DNA of 64,000 nucleotides. Source: Vibrionales bacterium SWAT-3 (GTDB lineage Bacteria > Pseudomonadota > Gammaproteobacteria > Enterobacterales > Vibrionaceae). Numbering within the stretch: position 1 is the first letter of the stretch; every line of letters begins with the position of its first letter. The DNA lies in assembly GCA_000169995.1 (NCBI GenBank), contig AAZW01000005.1, positions 1 to 64,000 of the forward strand, read 5' to 3'. The position numbers and the translations under genes are program-made. Below, piece after piece: positions 36,529-45,663 of this stretch. The notes below the pieces were generated by a model that did no database searches, was not told where the DNA came from, and worked only from the letters and a program-made list of their open reading frames with translations.

Positions 36529-37347
36529 ATGAACACAACATCACCTATCCAAGCGGTTATCTTTGACTGGGCAGGCACTATCGTTGATTTTGGATCGTTT
36601 GCGCCAACTAGCATCTTTGTTGAAGCATTCAAACAAGGTTTCGACTTTGACATCGACTTAGCTGAAGCTCGTGAACCTATGGGTATCGGTAAATGGGATC
36701 ACATCCAAGCGGTGGGTCGAATCCCTGCTGTTGATACTCGTTGGAATGCTCAGTTCGGACGTTCAATGACCAGTGAAGACGTTGATGCGATTTACGCGGC
36801 ATTTATGCCTCTTCAAAAAGCGAAAGTAGCCGACCACGCAGCGCCAATTTTAAACGCGATTGAAGTGGTAAATAACCTAAAAGAGAAAAACGTAAAAATC
36901 GGTTCTTGTTCCGGTTACCCACGTGAAGTGATGGATGTTCTAATTCCTGCAGCAGCAGATTACGGCTATCGTCCAGACAACGTGGTTGCAACCGATGATT
37001 TACCTCAAGGTGGTCGCCCTGCACCATTCATGGCGCTTAAAAACGTGATTGACCTAGGCGTAACAAATGTTGCGGCCTGTGTAAAAGTGGATGACGCCGC
37101 ACCAGGTATTGATGAAGGTCACAACGCAGGCATGTGGACGGTAGGCCTTGTGTTATCAGGCAACGAAGCAGGATTAACCTACCAAGAATACTTGAACGCA
37201 GATGAAGCAACGCTTACAGCAGCACGAGAAAAAGCGAGCGTTAAGCTAAATAAATCAAAACCACACTACCTAATTGACACCATCGCCGATTTACCTGGAG
37301 TCATTGCTAATATAGAAAAGCGCTTATTGGCGGGTGAGCGCCCTTAA
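36529..37347 (+). CDS. phnX: Phosphonoacetaldehyde hydrolase (phosphonatase)
   Basis: A 272-residue HAD-family hydrolase that cleaves the C-P bond of phosphonoacetaldehyde to acetaldehyde and phosphate. The nucleophile is D13 in [10 protein letters not shown]. The Schiff-base lysine specific for this enzyme is K55 in GIGKWDHI, and [12 protein letters not shown] holds the Mg-binding aspartates. It is the third gene of the phnW-pbfA-phnX operon, 85 bp after pbfA, and ends the pathway started by phnW or pbfA. Confidence 0.95.
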   Translation: MNTTSPIQAVIFDWAGTIVDFGSFAPTSIFVEAFKQGFDFDIDLAEAREPMGIGKWDHIQAVGRIPAVDTRWNAQFGRSMTSEDVDAIYAAFMPLQKAKVADHAAPILNAIEVVNNLKEKNVKIGSCSGYPREVMDVLIPAAADYGYRPDNVVATDDLPQGGRPAPFMALKNVIDLGVTNVAACVKVDDAAPGIDEGHNAGMWTVGLVLSGNEAGLTYQEYLNADEATLTAAREKASVKLNKSKPHYLIDTIADLPGVIANIEKRLLAGERP

Positions 37348-37393
37348 AGACACTCACCTTTCTACTCATACAAGCTTCAGTACAAAACGAAAG

Positions 37394-37429
37394 CCTCGCA
37401 TTACCTTTACATAAGGTGATGCGAGGTTT
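37394..37429 (+). terminator. Rho-independent terminator after phnX
   Basis: Stem CCTCGCATTACCTT / AAGGTGATGCGAGG (one G-T pair) with a short loop, followed by TTTCTTC. Confidence 0.85.
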
Positions 37430-37590
37430 CTTCATTTCCAATATTTGAGACAGCAATTAATTGACAAAAACGCCTGTAAATAGCACTTTGAATATATAAA
37501 TCTTAACAACGTTATTGACTCCCATAAGCAATCAGACTAACAATGTATTAACAGTTCCAAGATAGGTTCGAACTGGATCAATGCCTTGAT

Positions 37591-37625
37591 TTTCTTACAC
37601 TTGCAGTGTGCCTATCAGTAAGAAA
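37591..37625 (+). promoter_or_regulatory. Nested inverted repeat in the ompA-like leader
   Basis: Outer arms TTTCTTAC and GTAAGAAA are perfect over eight bases and lie 27 to 28 positions apart; between them ACACT-TGC-AGTGT forms a smaller repeat. It ends 54 bases before the ATG. It may be an operator or an mRNA hairpin; no known box is recognised. Confidence 0.4.
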
Positions 37626-37679
37626 TCGTTTTAAAGGACTGATTCAGATAACAATAAGAGTTAATCCAAGGATAAGATT

Positions 37680-38747
37680 ATGAAAAAACTCTCAAAGATT
37701 ATGTGCGCCGTCATTGCAGCTTCAGGCTTTGCTGCTGCCCCGTCAATCTCTGCAACCACTTATGTTGGTGCGAAAGTCGGGATGGGGTGGCTCGATAGTG
37801 CTTGTGTAGACAGCGTGAACTGTGAAGATGATTCCGTAGCCGGTGGTCTTTACGGTGGCTACAACTTTACCGATAACATTGCACTGGAATTAAACGCAGA
37901 CTACCTAGGTGACTACGACACAAGTTTTAATTACAACGGGACAACTCAGCGCTACAGTGATTCCATTATTGCGATATCGTTGAGCCCAATGTACCGATTA
38001 GCGATCAAACAAGAGTTTGATGTCTTCTTCAAAGCAGGCCCAGCTTACATCATGCATGACGATGAAGATGATGTGGTACTGGCGCTGGGTATTGGTGCTG
38101 AGAAACAGTTTGCCGACGACTGGGCAGTGAGATTGGAATACCAATACTTCGATGATTTTGACGATAAGATCATCCAAAACCTAAACTCCAACCTTGTCAC
38201 AGTGGGTCTTAGCTACAATTTCGGCACAGGCAATACAACCGCATCAGCGGCTGCAGCTTCTGCGGCGGCTGTGACTCAAGCACCTTCTGAATCAATCGCC
38301 GAGCCAGAAACTGTGGTTGTTGAAGAGGAAGCTGAGGTAGTAGTTACCAAAGCGCAAACTGAGAGCTTCTCTCAAGGTACATTTGCGACTAACAGCACCG
38401 AGCTTTCAGACGAAGGTAAAGCCGCTGTACAGCCAATTGTGGAAGTCTTACAAACATACCCTCAGTCTACCGTTAACATTGTTGGTCACACAGATTCAAC
38501 AGGTGCTGCTGAGTACAACATGATGATCTCTAAGAAACGTGCGGCAGCAGTAGCAGCATACATCGAAGAGCAAGGCATTGAGTCAAGCCGCATTACCGCT
38601 TCTGGTGAAGGGGAAGAAAAACCAATCGCATCAAACGATACAGCTGAAGGTCGTGCACAAAACCGTCGTGTCGAAGCAACAATTCCAAGCTTCGAGTACC
38701 AAGAAGACGTTCAAGTTGAAGAGGTTATCGTCGAGACAGTGGAATAA
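37680..38747 (+). CDS. OmpA-family outer membrane protein
   Basis: A 355-residue outer-membrane protein. A signal peptide of about 24 residues ends in ISA; residues about 26-185 form a small beta-barrel with alternating strands and a C-terminal aromatic (YNFG). An Ala/Val/Glu-rich linker (about 190-230) leads to the OmpA C-terminal peptidoglycan-binding domain (about 235-345). That domain has NIVGHTDSTGAAEYNMMISKKRA and AQNRRVEATI, including the Asp and Arg that contact diaminopimelate. The barrel is shorter than E. coli OmpA's mature form would suggest for a porin, fitting an anchoring protein. Confidence 0.92.
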   Translation: MKKLSKIMCAVIAASGFAAAPSISATTYVGAKVGMGWLDSACVDSVNCEDDSVAGGLYGGYNFTDNIALELNADYLGDYDTSFNYNGTTQRYSDSIIAISLSPMYRLAIKQEFDVFFKAGPAYIMHDDEDDVVLALGIGAEKQFADDWAVRLEYQYFDDFDDKIIQNLNSNLVTVGLSYNFGTGNTTASAAAASAAAVTQAPSESIAEPETVVVEEEAEVVVTKAQTESFSQGTFATNSTELSDEGKAAVQPIVEVLQTYPQSTVNIVGHTDSTGAAEYNMMISKKRAAAVAAYIEEQGIESSRITASGEGEEKPIASNDTAEGRAQNRRVEATIPSFEYQEDVQVEEVIVETVE

Positions 38748-38785
38748 TCGCATTCCGCCGCAATCACGATGTTTTCCTTAATAAT

Positions 38786-38821
38786 AAGGGCGGAGCACTA
38801 ATAAGTGCTCCGCCCTTTTTT
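38786..38821 (+). terminator. Strong terminator after OmpA-like gene
   Basis: Perfect fourteen-base stem AAGGGCGGAGCACT / AGTGCTCCGCCCTT with a four-base loop and a run of six T. The A tract on its other side is short, so it acts mainly for the plus strand. Confidence 0.93.
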
Positions 38822-38880
38822 ATATCTTTTTGACATTGAAGCTAGCGGTCTAATTCTAATGCACAGTCATTTGCCCAGAA

Positions 38881-39279
38881 TTAAATAATTTCCCAGCTGT
38901 GCGTCATTTCTACGCCGGCACCTAGCATTAGGCACACTGAACAGTATTTTTCCAATGAATCAGCGCATACTTTTGCAACCAACTCAGGATCAAGGTTGTC
39001 ACCTGAAACTTCAAAGTGAATGTTAATTGCAGTAAAGATTTTTGGCGCAGTTTCACGACGTGTAGTTTCAAGCTTTGCGTTACAACCAGTGATGTTTTGA
39101 CCAGCAGATTTCAATCCATCGACCACATCAACAGAGCTACAACCACCAGCGGCCATAAGCACCATTTCCATTGGGCTTGGTGCCGTTGCACCACCACTGC
39201 CATCCATAACAATAGAGTGGCCTGATTGAGATTGACCCAGGAATTTAAAACCTTCGACCCATTTAACTTCTGCTTGCAT
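38881..39279 (-). CDS. OsmC-family protein (YhfA-like)
   Basis: A 132-residue cytoplasmic OsmC-fold protein. The family cysteines are in the helix motif GGCSSVDVV (about residue 50) and in KYCSVCLML near the C-terminus. Members reduce organic hydroperoxides, while YhfA-like ones are less well studied. The frame runs to 39312, but the ATG at 39279 (MQAEVKWVEG) has AAGGA six bases upstream and gives the family start. It is convergent with the OmpA-like gene. Confidence 0.88.
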   Translation of the reverse strand: MQAEVKWVEGFKFLGQSQSGHSIVMDGSGGATAPSPMEMVLMAAGGCSSVDVVDGLKSAGQNITGCNAKLETTRRETAPKIFTAINIHFEVSGDNLDPELVAKVCADSLEKYCSVCLMLGAGVEMTHSWEII

Positions 39280-39481
39280 GCTGTTCCTTAGATGACAGAT
39301 AACCGCCATCACTGTCTGTTATTTATTGTTAGTACCGACACCCTACTACTGGCAGCATTCATGAGCAAGATTTTCTCTAGCACATATTTTTTTCATGAAT
39401 GGTGCAATTTTTTCCATCTAAAACCTGTCTCTATTCGTACATTCAAAATCGAATGAAAAAGAACGTCAAGATGAGGTATCT

Positions 39482-40624
39482 ATGAATAAATTATCTAAAA
39501 TATTGGTATCACTCGTGGTTGCACTACCACTGATTTCGTTGTTTGTCAGCCAAACTGGCACTGCCAATACAATGGATAAAACGGCTAATTCAGGGAAAAG
39601 TGAAATCGCAACACTCGCGGGCGGTTGTTTTTGGTGTACAGAGTCTGATCTAGAGAAACTAAAAGGCGTAACAGACGTTGTCTCTGGCTATTCTGGTGGC
39701 GAGCTAGAAAACCCAACCTACAAACAAGTTTCTTCAGGTAAGTCTGGTCACATCGAAGTGATCAACGTGACCTATAACCCTGATGTTGTCAGCTATGAAC
39801 AGGTTCTTGACCAATTCTTCCGACATATCGATCCAACCGATGACAAAGGGTCATTCGTAGACCGTGGTCCGCAATATAGACCTGCCATTTTCTATCATAA
39901 CCAAGAGCAAAAAGACGTTGCTCAGAACTTTATGATGGAGATCGACAAGGCTCAAATCTTTGGTGCACCACTAAAAACAGAACTCATCAAATTTGAGAAG
40001 TTCTGGCCAGCAGAAGATTACCATCAAGATTATTACAAGAAGAGTAAGGTTCGTTATAACTACTACCGCTACGCTTCAGGTCGTGATCAGTATTTAGATA
40101 AAATCTTCGGTGATGATAGAAAGGACAACCCTAAAACACTACGTCAGATCATCGACAGTAAAAATGCGACAGCGAATGCTAAAACATACGTAAAACCGTC
40201 TGATGCGGAGATCAAAGCGAAGCTTACAGCACTTCAATACGATGTAACGCAAGAAGACGCGACTGAGCGCCCATTTGACAACAAATACTGGGATAACAAA
40301 GAAGAAGGTATTTACGTTGATATCGTTACCGGTGAACCTTTGTTCTCGTCAAAAGACAAATACAAATCTGGTACGGGCTGGCCGAGCTTTACCCAACCAA
40401 TCAACGAAGCTTACGTAGTGACAACTACAGACTACAAACTGTTGTACCCACGCACAGAAGTTCGTAGCCGATTTGGTGATTCTCACTTAGGTCATGTCTT
40501 CAAAGATGGTCCTAAACCAACAGGCTTACGTTACTGCATGAACTCAGCGGCGATGCGCTTTATCCCAGCAGACAAACTGGCTGAAGAAGGGTATGAAGAA
40601 TACGTTGAGATGTTTGAGGGCTAA
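39482..40624 (+). CDS. msrAB: Periplasmic bifunctional methionine sulfoxide reductase MsrA/MsrB
   Basis: A 380-residue exported fusion. A signal peptide (about residues 1-29) is followed by the MsrA domain with catalytic C49 in GGCFWCTE, and an MsrB domain (about 225-375) with catalytic C352 in [12 protein letters not shown]. MsrB here lacks the zinc-binding CxxC pairs, as in other fused forms. It repairs oxidised methionine (S and R forms) in envelope proteins. A redox partner is not encoded nearby. Confidence 0.93.
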   Translation: MNKLSKILVSLVVALPLISLFVSQTGTANTMDKTANSGKSEIATLAGGCFWCTESDLEKLKGVTDVVSGYSGGELENPTYKQVSSGKSGHIEVINVTYNPDVVSYEQVLDQFFRHIDPTDDKGSFVDRGPQYRPAIFYHNQEQKDVAQNFMMEIDKAQIFGAPLKTELIKFEKFWPAEDYHQDYYKKSKVRYNYYRYASGRDQYLDKIFGDDRKDNPKTLRQIIDSKNATANAKTYVKPSDAEIKAKLTALQYDVTQEDATERPFDNKYWDNKEEGIYVDIVTGEPLFSSKDKYKSGTGWPSFTQPINEAYVVTTTDYKLLYPRTEVRSRFGDSHLGHVFKDGPKPTGLRYCMNSAAMRFIPADKLAEEGYEEYVEMFEG

Positions 40625-40657
40625 ACATTCAGCAGTTAACGCTACACCTACAAAAAC

Positions 40658-40686
40658 AAAGCCAGCATAACGCTGGCTTTGTTTTT
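40658..40686. terminator. Terminator between msrAB and ktrB
   Basis: Nine-base stem AAAGCCAGC / GCTGGCTTT with a five-base loop, then GTTTTTTA on the plus strand. On the minus strand it is followed by GTTTTTG, so it may also end ktrAB. Confidence 0.85.
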
Positions 40687-40705
40687 TAATTCATTAGCAA
40701 AAGCG

Positions 40706-42073
40706 CTAGCCTGTTAGAACAGTATCTTCTGGATACTTGAGCAGTGAAGGCTCTGGGCGAGCTAACATATAAGCCAACGTCAAAGGACCGATACGACCAA
40801 TAACCATCACAACAATCATGATGTATTTGCCAGGTTCGGTTAGATTTGCGGTTAACCCAGCCGTCAATCCTACCGTTGCAAAGGCAGAAATCACCTCGAA
40901 CATGACTCGATCAAACGCGGCTTTTTCGGTAAGCATTAACAAAAACATCGCCGTAGTTAACAACGCCCCACTGACCACGATAATAGCCAATGACTTGGTT
41001 ACCGCCTGCCATGTAACAGTACGTTTAAACATCACGACGTGCTTTTTCTGACGTAGGAATGTCCAAGTCGCGACAAAAGCAACTGCAAAGGTTGATACCT
41101 TAATACCGCCACCTGTTGAGGTAGAGCCTGCACCGATCAGCATCAATACAATCATCACCAACAAAGCAGGCTGCGTGTACTGAGATAAATCCACGCTATT
41201 AAAACCAGCGGTACGAGCACTTGCTGATTGGAAAAACGCCGCTAACCATTGGCCCTGAGTTGATAGCCCTTCCATAGTCGCAGAGTTATTTCTTTCCAGT
41301 AGCCAAAATAATACTGTACCCACCAACAATAAAGTCGGGGTTGCGGTTAGCATGATCTTGGTATGTAAATGTAGATGCTGAAAGCCTTTACGCCAATTAC
41401 TCGATAAGTCGCCGACAACCGTAAAGCCAAGGCCTCCAAAAATGAACAGAGCCGCTAAGGTAAAGATCACCAATGGATCGTCAACAAAGCTCATCATACT
41501 ATCTGAGAACAGAGCAAAACCTGCGTTATTGAAGGCTGATATCGCATGAAACAGTGCGTAAAAGCTTCCGGTTGCCCATCCCATTTCGGGAACCCATCGG
41601 AAGCAGAGCAATATAAAACCAATAAATTCAGCCACTAGCGCAAAGATGATAATCTTCTTTACTAGCTTACGCAGGTTAATCTTACGATCTTGCCCCAATG
41701 CTTCTTTTGCCAATGCCTGTTGCTTTAAGCTTAACCGGACACCAAACATGTACAGAAGAACCGCAGATAAGGTCATCTGCCCTAACCCGCCCACTTGCAT
41801 CAAGAACATCAGCAAGATTTTCCCAGCCAAAGTAAAGTGTTCGCCCGTATCAACGACCCCTAACCCTGTTACGCTGATTGCAGAAGTCGCAGTAAACAAT
41901 GCATCTGTGAAACTGAGCCCTGTGACAGAAAAAACCGGCATCGTGAGTAAGATGGCTGAGGGAATAAGAACCGCCAAAAAACTGGTCAGGATTATCTTAG
42001 GTTCAGAGCCTTTACGCGGCTTTTCATCTCTTGTGAGTGTGTAGAAAGTACCTTTTCGCTGAAACGAATTCAT
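40706..42073 (-). CDS. ktrB: Ktr potassium uptake channel subunit KtrB
   Basis: A 455-residue membrane subunit of the sodium-dependent Ktr potassium uptake system. Four pore-loop repeats with selectivity glycines are visible (SVTGLG, FNNAGFA, ARTAGFN, ATVGLTAG), and the GSTSTGGGIK stretch of the central gating loop is present. The length equals V. alginolyticus KtrB as I remember it. It lies 25 bp downstream of ktrA on the same strand, with AGGG before its ATG, so the two form an operon. Confidence 0.95.
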   Translation of the reverse strand: MNSFQRKGTFYTLTRDEKPRKGSEPKIILTSFLAVLIPSAILLTMPVFSVTGLSFTDALFTATSAISVTGLGVVDTGEHFTLAGKILLMFLMQVGGLGQMTLSAVLLYMFGVRLSLKQQALAKEALGQDRKINLRKLVKKIIIFALVAEFIGFILLCFRWVPEMGWATGSFYALFHAISAFNNAGFALFSDSMMSFVDDPLVIFTLAALFIFGGLGFTVVGDLSSNWRKGFQHLHLHTKIMLTATPTLLLVGTVLFWLLERNNSATMEGLSTQGQWLAAFFQSASARTAGFNSVDLSQYTQPALLVMIVLMLIGAGSTSTGGGIKVSTFAVAFVATWTFLRQKKHVVMFKRTVTWQAVTKSLAIIVVSGALLTTAMFLLMLTEKAAFDRVMFEVISAFATVGLTAGLTANLTEPGKYIMIVVMVIGRIGPLTLAYMLARPEPSLLKYPEDTVLTG

Positions 42074-42098
42074 ACTGTTACCCTATTACAAGTTCCCA

Positions 42099-42755
42099 TT
42101 ACCAGTTACGTAATTTTCTAGATAAGGTCTCTTTTGGCCCGGCGATGATCACCACATCTCCGATTTCTAAACTAATATCCAGTTCCGGTGCTTTAGTAAG
42201 ATTAGGACCGCGCTTAAATCCAAGAACTTCGACACCTACCTCTTTGCAAAGCTTCAAATCACGAAGTTGCTTACCCAAGAGCTTTGAACCAATAACAATT
42301 TCAGTCATCGCCAAATCACTGCCAAGGTCAATAAATTCAAGAACGCGCCTGTCTAGCATCTTACGCGCGACCCGGATTCCCATGTCTCGCTCCGGCATAA
42401 TAATGTGGTCAGCGCCAATTTTAGAAAGGATCTTGCCGTGGAACTTATCGTTCGCCTTAACCCAAACCGTTTTAGCCCCCGACTCTTTTACGACGAGAGT
42501 AGTCAAAATGCTCGAGTTCACATCAGAACCAATCGAAACCATTACCATATCGTACTCGTCGAGCCTGAGCTCTTTAACCGTCTCTTCACTCGTACAGTTA
42601 GCAACAATCGCTTGTGAAACAATGGCCGCGGCTTCCTTCACTCGCTCTTCATCAATATCGACGGCTAATACCTGCGCCCCAGAACTTTGCAGTTCTTTAC
42701 ACACAGATAAACCAAAACGCCCTAAACCGATAACTGCATATTGTTTGTCGCTCAT
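42099..42755 (-). CDS. ktrA: Ktr potassium uptake regulatory subunit KtrA
   Basis: A 218-residue cytoplasmic RCK protein. The N-terminal Rossmann fold has YAVIGLGRFGLSVCKEL and the acidic VDIDEERV end of strand two, which bind ATP/ADP; an RCK-C domain fills the last 80 residues. It forms an octameric ring that gates KtrB. AGGA lies six bases before the ATG. It is the first gene of the ktrA-ktrB operon. Confidence 0.95.
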   Translation of the reverse strand: MSDKQYAVIGLGRFGLSVCKELQSSGAQVLAVDIDEERVKEAAAIVSQAIVANCTSEETVKELRLDEYDMVMVSIGSDVNSSILTTLVVKESGAKTVWVKANDKFHGKILSKIGADHIIMPERDMGIRVARKMLDRRVLEFIDLGSDLAMTEIVIGSKLLGKQLRDLKLCKEVGVEVLGFKRGPNLTKAPELDISLEIGDVVIIAGPKETLSRKLRNW

Positions 42756-42941
42756 TTGAAATCCTGTTTAGAAATTTTAATAGCACGGGATAGTCAAACC
42801 TACATTAGTTTCTATCTCAAAAAAAGTTAGTTCTGCAATAATAAGGTTATACTATTGTCATAATCGCTTGATTTATAAAGGTAGAGAACAACTCGAGTTT
42901 CTGCTAATTTCCAATTCATAATTTCTGCGGCAGCACACACA

Positions 42942-44057
42942 ATGAATGAATTCTTAACCCAAGTACAAACCTACATTAACCAGAGCCATAGTGATTGGGC
43001 CAACAGTGTCCTATTCATCACTATTGCGAGTTTTCTCGCTTGGGTAGCTTGGCGAATTATCCACAATCGCTTAGAAATTCTGGTACAGAAAACCCCTTTT
43101 CACTGGGATGACCTGCTACTAGCAGCACTGAAAACTCCAGTCAGTACGCTACTTTGGTGTTGGCCGGCGACTGTCTCTATTGGGTTGATCCTTCAAGACC
43201 AATTTGGTAACGAAATCAACTGGTTAAAAACGCTAAAACACATTTTAATCATATGTACTTTCGTTTGGTTCACCTTGCGAATGATCACCAATACTGAAAC
43301 GTACGTCTTAGAACAAAAAAACAGAGATGAAACGACAGTACAGGCGATTGCAAAAGTAGCGCGCCTATTCTTTATGGTCATGGGTGGCCTGACGATCATG
43401 CAAGCATTCGGTCTCAGCCTATCCGGATTGCTGACCTTTGGTGGTGTGGGTGGTTTGATTGTCGGTTTGGCAGCAAAGGATCTACTCTCGAACTTCTTTG
43501 GTGGCATGATGATCTACTTCGACCGACCTTTTAAAGTCGGTGATTGGATTCGCTCTCCTGACCGTCAAATTGAAGGTACCGTCGAGCGTATCGGTTGGCG
43601 CATGACCATCATTCGTACATTCGATAAACGCCCGCTTTACGTGCCAAACTCGGTATTCAGTAACATTGTGGTGGAAAACCCATCGCGAATGCTAAACCGC
43701 CGAATTAATGAAACCTTTGGGCTTCGTTACGAAGACGCGAGCAAGTTAGCTGCTATCGTGGATGACGTAAAAGCCATGCTTGAAACGCACCCAGACATCG
43801 ATGCTAAGCAGACACTCATCGTGAATTTCGATAAGTTTGGCCCATCAACGCTGAACTTCTTCATCTACACCTTCACTAAGACCGTCAACTGGGTGAGATA
43901 CCATGAAGTGAAACAAGATGTGCTACTGCAGGTGCTAGCAATCATTCACAAACACAATGCGGATATCGCTTTCCCAACTCAAACACTAAAAATCGATCCA
44001 CAAGGTTTGAGTGAAGTTCAGGATATGGCACTTCCTAGCGCAGAAGGACCTCGATAA
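42942..44057 (+). CDS. MscS-family mechanosensitive ion channel
   Basis: A 371-residue membrane protein with several N-terminal helices, then the pore helix and MscS beta domain (GLTTFGGVGG-like sequence LLTFGGVGGLIVGLAAKDLLSN, at about residues 162-185; FDRPFKVGDWI after it). It opens on membrane tension to release solutes during osmotic downshift. The C-terminal segment IAFPTQTLKI is typical of the YnaI/YbdG-like forms. It is divergent from ktrA; both concern osmotic adjustment, although no shared control is seen. Confidence 0.92.
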   Translation: MNEFLTQVQTYINQSHSDWANSVLFITIASFLAWVAWRIIHNRLEILVQKTPFHWDDLLLAALKTPVSTLLWCWPATVSIGLILQDQFGNEINWLKTLKHILIICTFVWFTLRMITNTETYVLEQKNRDETTVQAIAKVARLFFMVMGGLTIMQAFGLSLSGLLTFGGVGGLIVGLAAKDLLSNFFGGMMIYFDRPFKVGDWIRSPDRQIEGTVERIGWRMTIIRTFDKRPLYVPNSVFSNIVVENPSRMLNRRINETFGLRYEDASKLAAIVDDVKAMLETHPDIDAKQTLIVNFDKFGPSTLNFFIYTFTKTVNWVRYHEVKQDVLLQVLAIIHKHNADIAFPTQTLKIDPQGLSEVQDMALPSAEGPR

Positions 44058-44163
44058 AACAACGGCTCTACTGTTTATCGACAAGTAAGTTGCTTATCGA
44101 TAATTAAAAAGAGTGAAGCGTGGTAACATGGCGCCAGAATTTTAATGCACTCTGTACCACGCT

Positions 44164-45648
44164 ATGATTTTACCTGTCATTCTAGCTGGCGGCTCTGGTA
44201 GCCGCCTCTGGCCCCTGTCTCGCGAGCTTTATCCTAAGCAGTTCCTCAATATTGCTGGCGAACAGTCGATGCTTCAGCAAACCCTTTTACGCCTACAAGG
44301 TCTTGAAGCGCACTTAAGTAATGCAGAATGCGCTGCTCCGTTCATTATCTGTAATGAAGAGCACCGCTTCATTGCTGCAGAACAAGCTCGATCGGCTAAC
44401 ATTGCACACAGTGGTATTTTGCTAGAACCTGTCGGAAGAAACACAGCTCCCGCCATCGCACTCGCTGCATTACAGGCTTTAAATCACACCAGATGTAACC
44501 AACAAAATGAGTCAGATCCAATATTATTGGTACTGGCTGCTGATCATCACATCGCTAAAACAGCGGAATTTCAGAAAACAGTGGTGAGAGGCGTTGAATA
44601 CGCAAAACAAGGTAAACTGGTTACTTTTGGTATTACTCCAAACGCCCCAGAAACTGGCTATGGTTATATAAAACAAGGAGAACCACTCTCCCATCATGCT
44701 TTTGCCATTGAATGTTTCGTTGAAAAGCCAGATCTAGCCACCGCAGAACAATACGTTAATTCGGGGCAATACCTCTGGAACAGCGGCATGTTTATGTTTA
44801 AAGCATCACGCTACTTAGAAGAACTGGCAAAACATCACCCACAGATCCTTGAGGCCTGTAGACGCTCGCTCGAAAAACAAAATACCGACCTCGACTTTAT
44901 CCGTATTGACGCTGAAGCATTCAAAAGCAGCCCGAGCGACTCTATCGACTATGCCGTGATGGAAAAAACGTCGGATGCTGCGGTAATCCCTATGGATGTT
45001 GGGTGGAATGACATTGGTTCATGGTCTGCAATCTGGGATGTCAGTGATAAAGATGAACACAACAATGTGATTGAAGGCGATGTGTTAACGGTCAATTCTC
45101 AGCACAACTACATCCACGCTGAAAACAAACTGGTTGCGACTGTAGGTGTCGAAAATCTAATTGTTGTCGAAACAAAAGACGCCATACTCGTCGCGAACAA
45201 AGACAAAGTTCAAGGCGTGAAATCGATAGTCAGCCAGCTGAATCAAGCAAATCGCACAGAACATGTTCATCACCGCGAAGTGTTTAGACCTTGGGGTAAA
45301 TACGATGTAATTGACCTAGGCAAACGCGACAAGGTTAAACGCATCACTGTAAAACCCGGTCACAAGTTATCCCTACAGATGCATCACCATAGAGCAGAAC
45401 ACTGGGTTGTTGTCGCAGGTGTTGCGAAGGTGACCAATGATGAGAACACCTATCTCGTTGAAGAAGACCAATCCACTTATATTCCGCTAGGACACATACA
45501 TAGCCTAGAAAACCCAGGGGACGCTTCACTCGAAATGATCGAAATACAAACCGGTAGCCATTTGAGTGAAGACGACATTATTCGATATCAAGATAGTTAT
45601 GGGCGAAGCGAACAATCTAGCTCACCTCAAATCAACAAATCGAACTAA
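44164..45648 (+). CDS. manC: Mannose-1-phosphate guanylyltransferase / mannose-6-phosphate isomerase
   Basis: A 494-residue bifunctional enzyme making GDP-mannose. The N-terminal nucleotidyltransferase has GGSGSRLWPLSRELYPKQF and LVEPVGRNTAPAI-like LLEPVGRNTAPAIALAA, and the catalytic segment FVEKPD. The C-terminal cupin (about 365-480) is the type II phosphomannose isomerase, with HHHRAEHWVVV metal ligands. Fifteen bases after its stop manB begins. No glycosyltransferase or capsule genes lie beside the pair in this window. Confidence 0.95.
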   Translation: MILPVILAGGSGSRLWPLSRELYPKQFLNIAGEQSMLQQTLLRLQGLEAHLSNAECAAPFIICNEEHRFIAAEQARSANIAHSGILLEPVGRNTAPAIALAALQALNHTRCNQQNESDPILLVLAADHHIAKTAEFQKTVVRGVEYAKQGKLVTFGITPNAPETGYGYIKQGEPLSHHAFAIECFVEKPDLATAEQYVNSGQYLWNSGMFMFKASRYLEELAKHHPQILEACRRSLEKQNTDLDFIRIDAEAFKSSPSDSIDYAVMEKTSDAAVIPMDVGWNDIGSWSAIWDVSDKDEHNNVIEGDVLTVNSQHNYIHAENKLVATVGVENLIVVETKDAILVANKDKVQGVKSIVSQLNQANRTEHVHHREVFRPWGKYDVIDLGKRDKVKRITVKPGHKLSLQMHHHRAEHWVVVAGVAKVTNDENTYLVEEDQSTYIPLGHIHSLENPGDASLEMIEIQTGSHLSEDDIIRYQDSYGRSEQSSSPQINKSN

Positions 45649-45663
45649 AGCAGCGACGATAGA

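Larger units (their letters stand above)
37348..37679. other. Intergenic region before the OmpA-like gene
   Basis: About 330 bp with the phnX terminator at the left, the ompA-like promoter region and, near 37591-37625, an inverted repeat. A GGTTCGAAC sequence at 37566 is not part of a tRNA, since no acceptor or anticodon arms can be drawn. Confidence 0.45.

Noticed and set aside
37566..37574. GGTTCGAAC resembling a tRNA T-loop
   Set aside because: No flanking T-stem, anticodon arm or acceptor stem can be formed.
44075..44103. TTATCGA / TCGATAA inverted repeat between mscS and manC
   Set aside because: AT-rich stem with no T run; weak as a terminator and not clearly an operator.
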